Assembly: GCA_001751085.1 (NCBI GenBank)
Contig: MAXP01000279.1
Coordinates: 1 to 10,524, forward strand
Direction of reading: 5' to 3'
Length of the DNA stretch: 10,524 nt
Source: Desulfobacterales bacterium C00003060
GTDB lineage: Bacteria; Desulfobacterota; Desulfobacteria; Desulfobacterales; C00003060
The notes under the pieces were generated by a model. It was not told the DNA's origin. It ran no database searches and saw only the letters and a list, made by a program, of their open reading frames with translations. Below are positions 1 through 6,640 of this stretch, in pieces. Position numbers and translations under genes: made by a program. How positions within the stretch are numbered: position 1 is the stretch's first letter; each line of letters begins with the position of its first letter.

Positions 1-22
1 AGTCAGTAGTCTGTTGCATTCA

Positions 23-102
23 GAGGTTGGAGGTTAGAGGCAAAGAAAAGACTCATCTCTTTTGCCTCCAACCTCAAGCGAAGCGGTCCTCCAACCTCCA
101 AC
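23..102. repeat. Heptad tandem words in inverted orientation upstream of aspS
   Basis: On the left, three 7-bp units run in phase: GAGGTTG, GAGGTTA, GAGGCAA (23-43). On the right the complement appears as TTGCCTC, CAACCTC (62-75), then CTCCAAC twice (89-102). GAGGTTGGAGG (23-33) is an exact inverted copy of 65-75 and of 88-98, so the region can fold into alternative stems. No open frame of quality and no clear promoter are visible here. Its function is unknown. It resembles the other short-period spacer repeats in this window in structure but not in word. Confidence 0.7.
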
Positions 103-172
103 GGACCGTGGCGACCCAAGATGAACGTATTTAATGGACGAGGGATAGACCTTTACAGAACAGCTCGTTAAA

Positions 173-177
173 AGGAG
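173..177 (+). promoter_or_regulatory. Shine-Dalgarno AGGAG that decides the TTG start of aspS
   Basis: AGGAG within AAAAGGAGACG ends 6 nt before the TTG at 184, which is ideal spacing, but 27 nt before the ATG at 205. It is the main reason for choosing the TTG. Confidence 0.75.
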
Positions 178-183
178 ACGGTT

Positions 184-1992
184 TTGCTTGACAGCCTACA
201 CAACATGAAACGGACCCATACCTGTTCGGAGTTGACAGCTAAAGACGTAGGAAAAGAAGTCATACTGATGGGATGGGTACATCGCCGGCGAGACCATGGC
301 GGCGTAATCTTTGTGGACTTACGGGATCGTGAAGGCGTAACCCAGGTGGTCTTTAATCCGGAGTTCAACAAATCAGTCCACGAGAAGGCCGGTGTCATCC
401 GAAACGAGTTTGTGCTGGCAACCCGTGGAACCGTAGTACCCCGGCCTGAAGGGATGATCAACCCCAACCTAAAAACCGGTGAGATTGACGTGATGGCCTC
501 AGAACTGAGAATCCTTAACATGTCACGCACCCCGCCGTTTGTCCTGGAAGATGACACGCAGGTATCCGAAAACATCCGTCTGCAATATCGTTATCTTGAT
601 ATGCGCCGCCCAGCACTCAGGAAGAACCTTATACTTCGCCACAGGACAGCCGCAGCCATTCGTTCTTATCTGAACGATCAGGGATTTCTTGACATTGAAA
701 CGCCGTTCCTGACCAGGAGTACGCCAGAGGGCGCCAGGGACTATCTGGTGCCAAGCAGGGTCAATCCAGGGCAATTCTATGCCCTGCCTCAATCCCCCCA
801 GATCTTTAAACAACTCCTAATGCTGGCCGGGTTTGACAAATATTACCAGATCGTTCGGTGCTTTCGAGACGAAGACCTTCGGGCAGATCGACAGCCGGAA
901 TTTACCCAGATTGACATGGAAATGTCCTTTGTCACTGAAGATGAAGTGATGGCTGTGACCGAGCGGATGATGGCTGCCGTCTTTAGGAAGGTCCTCGATA
1001 TAGAGATTGAACGTCCATTCCAGCGCTTGACCTACGAAGAGGCAACAGGACGATTCGGTCTGGATAAACCCGACCTTCGATTCGGCCTGGAGTTGAAGGA
1101 TGTTTCTGATATTGTCGCGAATGGCGAGTTCAAGTCCTTTGCAGATGTCGTCAGGGCCGGTGGTCTGGTAAAGGCCATAAACGTGAAAGGATGTGTTGAC
1201 CTTTCTCGAAAAGAGATAGATGATCTGGCAGCACTTGTAGCCATTTACAAGGCCAAGGGCCTGGCCTGGATCAAAGTAAGACCTGACGGCTGGCAATCGC
1301 CTATTGTAAAATTTTTTGACGATGGACAAAAGGAAGCCCTCCGCCAAAGGCTCGAGATAGCCCCTGGCGACCTCGTCTTTTTTGTAGCCGATCAATCCAG
1401 GGTGGTCAATGAGGCACTGGGACACCTCAGAAGCCACCTGGCTGAAAAGCTGGGATTGATCAACCAGGACGAGCGATACGAGTTTGTATGGGTAACTGAG
1501 TTTCCCCTTGTGGAATATGACGAGCATGAAAAGCGGTATGTGGCTATGCACCATCCCTTCACGGCGCCCGTGGAGGAGCACATGGATCTGCTCACTCAGG
1601 AGCCTCTTGCTGTTCGATCCAGGGCCTATGATCTTGTGCTGAACGGAGCTGAGGTTGGCGGGGGAAGCATCCGTAACCATCAGCGTGTAGTCCAGGAAAA
1701 GGTGTTTGAGGCCCTAAACATCGATCGAGGCACGTATGAAAAGAAGTTCGGCTTTCTTTTGGAAGCCCTGGACTTCGGCGCCCCTCCCCACGGCGGTATC
1801 GCCCTTGGCTTTGACAGGCTTGTCATGCTGATAGCCAGACAATCCTCTATCCGGGATGTGATTGCCTTTCCAAAGACCCAGAAGGCAACCTGCCCCCTAA
1901 CCGAAGCCCCTTGTGATGTCTCTGCGGCCCAGCTTCAGGAACTTTCCCTGAGGGTGAAGACCTTGGCATCCTTCACGACAAGTCAAAAGTAG
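184..1992 (+). CDS. aspS: Aspartyl-tRNA synthetase (probably non-discriminating Asp/Asn type)
   Basis: Class II synthetase that charges tRNA-Asp with aspartate in the cytoplasm. The 602 residues are in the usual range for the bacterial type, which carries a GAD insertion. An N-terminal OB-fold anticodon-binding domain (about 10-115) contains [13 protein letters not shown]. The catalytic core follows, with motif 2 at about 226-243 ([19 protein letters not shown]) and motif 3 at about 537-550 ([14 protein letters not shown]). The C-terminal tail has the family signature PLTEAP. A TTG start at 184 is preferred because AGGAG (173-177) lies 6 nt upstream; the in-frame ATG at 205 is too far from it. 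His38 in the RRDHGG loop and Gly90 in RPEG match residues linked to non-discriminating AspRS, which also makes Asp-tRNA-Asn for GatCAB. That last point is inference. The gene converges on the RND gene downstream. Confidence 0.97.
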   Translation: MLDSLHNMKRTHTCSELTAKDVGKEVILMGWVHRRRDHGGVIFVDLRDREGVTQVVFNPEFNKSVHEKAGVIRNEFVLATRGTVVPRPEGMINPNLKTGEIDVMASELRILNMSRTPPFVLEDDTQVSENIRLQYRYLDMRRPALRKNLILRHRTAAAIRSYLNDQGFLDIETPFLTRSTPEGARDYLVPSRVNPGQFYALPQSPQIFKQLLMLAGFDKYYQIVRCFRDEDLRADRQPEFTQIDMEMSFVTEDEVMAVTERMMAAVFRKVLDIEIERPFQRLTYEEATGRFGLDKPDLRFGLELKDVSDIVANGEFKSFADVVRAGGLVKAINVKGCVDLSRKEIDDLAALVAIYKAKGLAWIKVRPDGWQSPIVKFFDDGQKEALRQRLEIAPGDLVFFVADQSRVVNEALGHLRSHLAEKLGLINQDERYEFVWVTEFPLVEYDEHEKRYVAMHHPFTAPVEEHMDLLTQEPLAVRSRAYDLVLNGAEVGGGSIRNHQRVVQEKVFEALNIDRGTYEKKFGFLLEALDFGAPPHGGIALGFDRLVMLIARQSSIRDVIAFPKTQKATCPLTEAPCDVSAAQLQELSLRVKTLASFTTSQK

Positions 1993-2010
1993 TTTACACT
2001 TTGTTGATCT

Positions 2011-2090
2011 TGAAATTTGGCAGTGAAATTTGAAATTGGGAAAAACACAAAGATGTAGATGCGTTACCTAATTTCGAATTTCCAGTTTCG
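2011..2090. repeat. TGAAATT/AATTTCG heptads forming a long imperfect stem between convergent genes
   Basis: TGAAATT occurs at 2011-2017, 2024-2030 and 2031-2037. The right side reads AATTTCG, AATTTCC, AGTTTCG (2070-2090) in consecutive 7-bp phase. Positions 2025-2040 pair with 2067-2082 over 16 bp, including two G-U pairs, with a 26-nt loop. It sits just after the aspS stop, in the tail between two convergent genes. It could stabilise transcript ends, but no U-tract follows, so it is not a classical terminator. Confidence 0.65.
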
Positions 2091-2117
2091 ACATCGCCAT
2101 TCAAAATGAAGGATGCC

Positions 2118-2145
2118 CAACATTCGATGTTGGATGTTCGATGTT
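2118..2145. repeat. CGATGTT/GGATGTT heptad repeat
   Basis: CGATGTT, GGATGTT, CGATGTT run in direct 7-bp phase (2125-2145), preceded by CAACATT, a partial inverted unit. This is a second, unrelated word family within the same 226-bp convergent spacer. No coding potential is seen. Confidence 0.65.
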
Positions 2146-2171
2146 CATTGCTCATCAGTCCATCCAGTGCA

Positions 2172-2213
2172 AAAACACCTTAGCGCTTATGGGCGTGAGA
2201 GGGACGGTGCTTT
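2172..2213. terminator. Possible bidirectional terminator between aspS and the RND gene
   Basis: AAAACACC (2172-2179) pairs with GGTGCTTT (2206-2213), one pair being a wobble when read on the minus strand. Read as minus-strand RNA, the stem is followed by a U-run (GGTGTTTTT), and it begins 5 nt beyond the RND stop codon. On the plus strand the tail is the pyrimidine-rich TTTCTCTTCT. The 26-nt loop and short GC core make this a weak call. Confidence 0.35.
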
Positions 2214-2218
2214 CTCTT

Positions 2219-5200
2219 CTATGCCCGCCCAAAGAGCCTGGCGGAAAGACTGGTCAAGTCTTTGACGATCATGTAAAGCGCAGGGACCAACACAAGGGTC
2301 AAGACGGTGGCCGCAAGGAGTCCAAACGTGATACTCACTGCCATGGGAATAAGGAACTGGGCCTGGAAGCTTCGCTCAAGCATCAGAGGCATCAGGCCTG
2401 CAATCGTAGTCACTGATGTGAGAATCACAGGCCTGAAGCGTGCCCTGCCCGAGGCCTCCACGGCCTGTTCAAGGGACTTTCCATCTTGAACGGCCCGGTT
2501 AGTGAAGTCAATAAGGATAAGGGCGTCGTTTACCACAATCCCGGAAAGAGCCACCGACCCAAAAAGACTCATAAGGGTTACATCAAGATCCATGATGAGG
2601 TGCCCAATAACGGCACCCACCAGGCCGAATGGGATGGCCATCATAATGATTCCGGGTTGCGTGTACGAACGAAACTGGGTGGCCAAGATGAGATAGATAC
2701 CCATAAGGGCCAGGGTAAAACCTTTCTTAAGGCTCCCGATGGATTCCTCCTGCCTTTTCTCGTCCCCTTCCAGACTATACTTTATGCCTGGATATCGTCT
2801 CACCAGTTCGGGCAAGAAGTCTGCTTTCAAGTCACTGACAATCTTGGTCGCATTGGCAACATTCTCGTCAAGGTCTGAGACGACCGTGATCACCCTCTTG
2901 CGGTCTACCCTGTGAATGACGGAGTATGCCCTGCCGTAGTCCACCTGGGCTACCTCGTCCAGTGGTATCTCGTCCCCTTCACGTGTCCTGATTCTCATCT
3001 CTTCCACACCGGCAAAGCTCCGTCGTTCCGGTTCTGCATATCTTACCATGACCTTGATATCGTCACGCCCGCGCTGTATCCGCACCGCCTCCTCGCCATA
3101 GAATGCCTGGCGCACCTGTCTTGCGATATCTTGGAGGGAAACCCCCAAAGGACTGGCCCCGTCTCTGGCCTTTAGCCTTATCTCCTCCTTTCCGGGTTTA
3201 GAGTCATCGGCAATATCATAGGTGCCCGGATATGACGCGATTTCCGCTTTTACATCCGAGGCCGCCTGTTCAAGGATGTCAAAGTCATGACCAATGAGCT
3301 GGATCTCAATAGGGTTGCCTGCCGGGCCACCATGCAAAACAGAAAAGGCCAATCTTTCAACCCCCGGCATGTCTCCCACTTTTTTTCGCCATGCGTTCAA
3401 GATACGCTCTGCTGACAGCCCGGGTCGATTTTCCGAAGAGAGCAGCTCTACAAAGACTTGACCGCAATGTCCACCGTTCTCGCCGGTCTTCCAGTCGCGG
3501 GGCGGAATCTGGCCGACCAGGGATAGCACATGCTTGACCACCTTGTCCCCATCTGCTGCGAGAGATGAGACATCTTCATTCGCCGCCAGGGCCGCTTTTT
3601 CGAGTTCCTTGATGCTCGCTTCCGTGATCCGGACAGGGGTGCCCAGGGGATAACTTATTTCGACAATCATCAAATCGCTGTCTCCCTTTGGAAATAGTGT
3701 AAATGACACATGTCCGCCCAACACCAACCCGGCGGTCGCAATGATGACGCCAAGGGCGATGCAAAGGGTAAAATATCGATTTTTTGTGGCTGACTTGATC
3801 ACGGGCGTATACACGCGGTCGATGGCAAAACGCAGTGCCTTGTCGACCCTTGAGCGAACCTTCTGCTGTAGACCATGACCGGAAGATGGAGACCTGGAGG
3901 ACCTGGAAAGGGCCCCCTCCAAATGTGCCGGCAGAATCAGAAGGGCCTCTGCCAGGGAGACGATCAGTATGATGATAACGGCAGTGGGCATGACAGCAAT
4001 GAACTTGCCCATGATTCCTGCAATAAATAACAATGGCGTAAATGCCAGAATCGTGGTTGTGACCGCCATGACAACCGGCCAGCCCACCTCTCCCACGCCA
4101 TCTATTACGGCCTGGCTCGGTGATTTGCCCTGATAAAAGTTCGAGTACGCATTTTCACCAAAGATGATGGCGTCATCCACCAGGATGCCCAGTGTCATGA
4201 TAAAGGCAAACAGGGAAATCAGGTTGATAGTGGCCCCATACCAGTCCAGGACAAAGAATGCAGCCATAAATGAGATGGGTATGCCAATGGCCACCCAGAA
4301 GGCCAACCGGAAATTCAAGAAAAGGGCAAGACTCAGAAAAACAAGCAGGATTCCCTGGATGCCGTTCCTGGAAAGGAGGCTTATGCGATCCCGGACCATT
4401 TGGGAGAGATCACCCCACAGGGCAACCTGAATCCCTTCGGGCATCAAGTGCCGGTGAGTCTCCACATAATCCCGCGCAACTCGGGCAATCTCCACAATGT
4501 CTTCATCACCCGTTCTCATGACCTGCACCATGGCCATTGGTTTGCCGTTGAATCGTCCCCATTGATCGACATCTTCAAACCCGTCGATAATATTCGCCAC
4601 ATCGCCCAGACGAATAATAGTGCCGTCTCTGTGGGTTATGAGGGGAATATCTTCAAACTCTCGTCCAACGTAACGCTGGCCCTTGGACCGAAGCAAGACG
4701 TCTCCGCCGGGCGTCTTGATAAGACCGCCGGGCAGATCAAGGCTGGCCGTGCGTATTGCTTTCGCCACACCGTCAAAGCTGAGGTTGTATCGTCTCAGGT
4801 CGTCCTCAGAGACCTCGATCGATATTTCATAATCTCGAACGCCCAAGAGGTCTGCCTGCGAGATAACATCAGTATCGGTCAGGTCATCTCTGATTCTTTC
4901 AGCCACCTCTCTGAGCTGTCGTTCAGACCGATCTCCGTACACGGCCACACCGATGACCGGTTCCCGCATAAGGACTTCAATAATGACAGGGTTCTCAGAT
5001 TCCTCCGGGAATGTATCAATACGATCGACCTCGGTCTTGACTTCGTCCAGAATGCTCTGGACTTCATCGTCACTGTCCACATCCAACTCAACCAGGAAAG
5101 AGCCGTGTCCTTCCTGGGCCGTGGACATGATCTTGGAGACACCGTCAATCGCCTTGAGCTGTTCCTCGATCTTGATGCAGATACCCTCTTCGATCTCCTC

Positions 5201-5371
5201 GGGACTGGCACCTGGATACGGTACGGAGATGTGGATGAAATCAAGTGAAAACTGGGGAAAGGCCTCCCTGCGCATGCGCATCAGGGCGAGTAAGCCGGCG
5301 ACGATGACAAGGACCATCAGGAGGTTTACTGTTACCCGGTTATTTATGGACCAGCGTGCAACTGCTTTCAT
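2219..5371 (-). CDS. RND-family efflux transporter, inner-membrane pump (AcrB/HAE-1-like)
   Basis: Proton-driven inner-membrane pump of the resistance-nodulation-division superfamily, which normally works with a periplasmic adaptor and an outer-membrane channel. The 1050 residues match the family length. The N-terminal transmembrane helix lies at about 13-33, and the first periplasmic porter domain follows to about 335. Helix 4 carries GILVDDAIIFGEN with the proton-relay pair Asp399-Asp400. A second periplasmic block occupies roughly 560-880. Near helix 10, about 943-957, the sequence is SGIVVNDALILIDF, where AcrB has a lysine-containing AKNAIL-type motif; here Asn-Asp is found instead. The ATG at 5371 is preceded by AAAGG (5381-5385) about 9 nt upstream. 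Substrate cannot be told from sequence. The likely partner adaptor is the minus-strand gene at 9828-10524, separated from it by the Kdo module. Confidence 0.93.
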   Translation of the reverse strand: MKAVARWSINNRVTVNLLMVLVIVAGLLALMRMRREAFPQFSLDFIHISVPYPGASPEEIEEGICIKIEEQLKAIDGVSKIMSTAQEGHGSFLVELDVDSDDEVQSILDEVKTEVDRIDTFPEESENPVIIEVLMREPVIGVAVYGDRSERQLREVAERIRDDLTDTDVISQADLLGVRDYEISIEVSEDDLRRYNLSFDGVAKAIRTASLDLPGGLIKTPGGDVLLRSKGQRYVGREFEDIPLITHRDGTIIRLGDVANIIDGFEDVDQWGRFNGKPMAMVQVMRTGDEDIVEIARVARDYVETHRHLMPEGIQVALWGDLSQMVRDRISLLSRNGIQGILLVFLSLALFLNFRLAFWVAIGIPISFMAAFFVLDWYGATINLISLFAFIMTLGILVDDAIIFGENAYSNFYQGKSPSQAVIDGVGEVGWPVVMAVTTTILAFTPLLFIAGIMGKFIAVMPTAVIIILIVSLAEALLILPAHLEGALSRSSRSPSSGHGLQQKVRSRVDKALRFAIDRVYTPVIKSATKNRYFTLCIALGVIIATAGLVLGGHVSFTLFPKGDSDLMIVEISYPLGTPVRITEASIKELEKAALAANEDVSSLAADGDKVVKHVLSLVGQIPPRDWKTGENGGHCGQVFVELLSSENRPGLSAERILNAWRKKVGDMPGVERLAFSVLHGGPAGNPIEIQLIGHDFDILEQAASDVKAEIASYPGTYDIADDSKPGKEEIRLKARDGASPLGVSLQDIARQVRQAFYGEEAVRIQRGRDDIKVMVRYAEPERRSFAGVEEMRIRTREGDEIPLDEVAQVDYGRAYSVIHRVDRKRVITVVSDLDENVANATKIVSDLKADFLPELVRRYPGIKYSLEGDEKRQEESIGSLKKGFTLALMGIYLILATQFRSYTQPGIIMMAIPFGLVGAVIGHLIMDLDVTLMSLFGSVALSGIVVNDALILIDFTNRAVQDGKSLEQAVEASGRARFRPVILTSVTTIAGLMPLMLERSFQAQFLIPMAVSITFGLLAATVLTLVLVPALYMIVKDLTSLSARLFGRA

Positions 5372-5430
5372 GAGTTGTGGCCTTTCGATGTCTGCCTCGG
5401 AAGGTCATAAATGATGATGAGAATACAACC

Positions 5431-5462
5431 TTTGAACCCCTGAACCTGTGAACCCGTGAACG
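5431..5462. repeat. TGAACC octad tandem repeat
   Basis: Four consecutive 8-bp units, TTTGAACC, CCTGAACC, TGTGAACC and CGTGAACG, are followed by GTTACC. The 14-bp string at 5438-5451 recurs exactly at 5609-5622. The tail GTGAACGGTTAC (5456-5467) recurs at 7736-7747 just before kdsB. The function is unknown. Confidence 0.75.
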
Positions 5463-5511
5463 GTTACCATGTATAATAGACGGCCGGTAAAATCAAACGC
5501 CATCTTTGGAG

Positions 5512-5525
5512 CCAGGAACCAGGAG
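5512..5525. repeat. CCAGGAA/CCAGGAG heptad pair
   Basis: Two adjacent 7-bp units differ by one base. The pair is short, but it repeats the heptad architecture seen in the other spacers with yet another word. Confidence 0.4.
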
Positions 5526-5561
5526 AGAGTCCTCACCTCCCTATTACAGACCTCGTCAAGT

Positions 5562-5590
5562 GGTTGAGTAGTTGATCAGTTAAGTTGAAC
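5562..5590. repeat. GTTGA-type octad repeat
   Basis: GGTTGAGT, AGTTGATC, AGTTAAGT and then TGAAC run in 8-bp phase. It is degenerate but clearly periodic, and lies about 100 bp downstream of the TGAACC octads, before the kdsA promoter. Confidence 0.5.
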
Positions 5591-5608
5591 CCACAAAACA
5601 TTAGGTAA

Positions 5609-5622
5609 CCCTGAACCTGTGA
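5609..5622. repeat. Second copy of the CCCTGAACCTGTGA word
   Basis: Exact 14-bp direct copy of 5438-5451, 171 bp away in the same spacer. It is a single copy outside the tandem array and suggests that these words spread as units. Confidence 0.55.
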
Positions 5623-5683
5623 CCGCCTGCGTTCGTTGTTTGCGCCACGCCTGATGGCAAGGATTTGGAAAATTGGTTTAGAC

Positions 5684-5712
5684 TTGACACACAACTCACT
5701 TGCCCCTATACT
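5684..5712 (+). promoter_or_regulatory. Consensus sigma70 promoter for the Kdo operon
   Basis: A perfect -35 TTGACA (5684-5689), a 17-bp spacer and -10 TATACT (5707-5712, one base from consensus) predict a transcription start near 5719, about 50 nt upstream of the kdsA ATG. It is the strongest promoter match I see in the window and it points into the four-gene module. Its position also rules out an upstream in-frame start for kdsA at 5636. Confidence 0.75.
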
Positions 5713-5770
5713 CGCCTCAGAAAAAAAGGGGTTATTGAGGACGCTCTGGAATCGTTTTAGAATAGGACCT

Positions 5771-6601
5771 ATGCAGAAGAAAATCGTCAAAGTCGGCCAG
5801 GTAGAATGCGGAGCAGATCCGCTTTTTTTGATTTCAGGCCCTTGCGTGGTAGAAGAAGAGCTTGTAATGCTCAAGACCGCCGAATGCCTAAAACAGGTTT
5901 CCGAGAAGCTGAAAATCCCGGTTATCTACAAGTCATCTTTCCAGAAGGATAACCGCAGTTCGGCAGAATATTATCGTGGGCCGGGGCTGGAAAACGGCCT
6001 GCGAATCCTTGAAAGAATCAAAAAAGATTTCGGCTTTCCCGTTCTGTCGGATGTCCACCATCTGCACCAGGTTAAACCCGCTGCCGAGGTTCTGGATGTG
6101 CTTCAGATTCCGGCCTATTTGTGCATGCAAACAGATCTCGTTGAAGAGACGGCCCGAACAGGCAGGGTGATCAATCTGAAACATGGACAGTTTCTGGCTC
6201 CGGAAAACATGATGAAGCCGGTCCAAAAGGCGATCGACATGGGAAATGACCAGATCATTCTAACTGAAAGAGGTTATACTTTTGGTTATAACGACCTCAT
6301 CGTCGATCCGAGAAGCTTTTATTATTTAAATGAAACAGGCTTCCCAGTGGTGTTCGATATCACCCACTCGGTCCGGCGATATGGAATTCCCAGCGCCGAT
6401 CCCAAGGGAGGCTCGAAGGAATTCCTGCCGGTTCTCTCCAGGGCCGGCGTGGCTGCCGGGGTTGACGGCATCTTTGTTGAGACGCACCCCGAACCGGCAA
6501 AAGCCCGGTGTGACGCTGCAAGTCAGCTCTGTACAGATCACCTCGAAGAGTTTATCAAACCGCTCATTGAACTCCACAACCTGGAAGTGAATTATCGCTG
6601 A
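5771..6601 (+). CDS. kdsA: 3-deoxy-8-phosphooctulonate (Kdo-8-phosphate) synthase, metal-dependent class
   Basis: Condenses phosphoenolpyruvate with D-arabinose 5-phosphate to Kdo-8-phosphate, the committed step of the Kdo branch of LPS synthesis, in the cytoplasm. The 276 residues match the family. Visible motifs are LISGPC (20-25), KSSFQKDNRSS (54-64), DVLQIPAYLCMQTD (109-122), INLKHGQFLAP (134-144) and LTERGYTFGYN (164-174). Cys25, His199 (DITHS), Glu237 (VETHPEP) and Asp248 are the four ligands of the metallo class typified by the Aquifex enzyme; the E. coli class has Asn in place of the Cys. The ATG at 5771 gives a normal N-terminus and lies after the promoter. AGGA (5764-5767) is only 3 nt away, so the ribosome site is weak. 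First gene of the module, 39 bp before the next. Confidence 0.96.
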   Translation: MQKKIVKVGQVECGADPLFLISGPCVVEEELVMLKTAECLKQVSEKLKIPVIYKSSFQKDNRSSAEYYRGPGLENGLRILERIKKDFGFPVLSDVHHLHQVKPAAEVLDVLQIPAYLCMQTDLVEETARTGRVINLKHGQFLAPENMMKPVQKAIDMGNDQIILTERGYTFGYNDLIVDPRSFYYLNETGFPVVFDITHSVRRYGIPSADPKGGSKEFLPVLSRAGVAAGVDGIFVETHPEPAKARCDAASQLCTDHLEEFIKPLIELHNLEVNYR

Positions 6602-6640
6602 TAATCTGACCCCCAACCAAATCAAGGAATCATTGCCGCC

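Larger units (their letters stand above)
5372..5770. other. 399-bp divergent spacer between the RND gene and kdsA
   Basis: No convincing gene lies here. It holds several short-period repeat words (5431-5462, 5512-5525, 5562-5590, 5609-5622) and, near its right end, a consensus sigma70 promoter reading towards kdsA. On the minus strand AAAGG (5381-5385) serves as the RND ribosome site. I found no convincing promoter for the RND gene. If pump and adaptor were once one operon, the RND gene may now depend on a promoter acquired in this spacer. Confidence 0.7.

Noticed and set aside
10..171. Open frame before aspS, including a possible 16-codon peptide at 121-171
   Set aside because: No ribosome site precedes the ATG at 121, the upstream part is repeat DNA, and its stop overlapping the aspS leader is easily chance.
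817..1680. 287-codon open frame on the minus strand inside aspS
   Set aside because: It lies wholly antisense to a fully recognisable AspRS, and its translation shows no family motifs; it is a shadow of the coding strand.
4400..5248. 282-codon plus-strand open frame inside the RND gene
   Set aside because: It is antisense to the conserved N-terminal half of the pump and has no recognisable domain.
5472..5477. Perfect TATAAT on the plus strand in the divergent spacer
   Set aside because: No -35 match at 16-18 bp and no extended -10, whereas a complete promoter lies 210 bp further downstream.
2063..5609. 10-bp inverted pair (2063-2072 and 5600-5609) flanking the RND gene, possible element ends
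   Set aside because: A 10-bp match is expected many times by chance in 10.5 kb. It does not extend, and there is no transposase or target duplication.
5431..5622. CRISPR array
   Set aside because: Repeat units are only 7-8 bp, contiguous and without spacers, and no cas genes are present.
5636..5770. Upstream in-frame start that would lengthen KdsA by 45 residues
   Set aside because: The extension spans the consensus promoter (5684-5712), lacks family homology and exceeds normal KdsA length; the ATG at 5771 is better.
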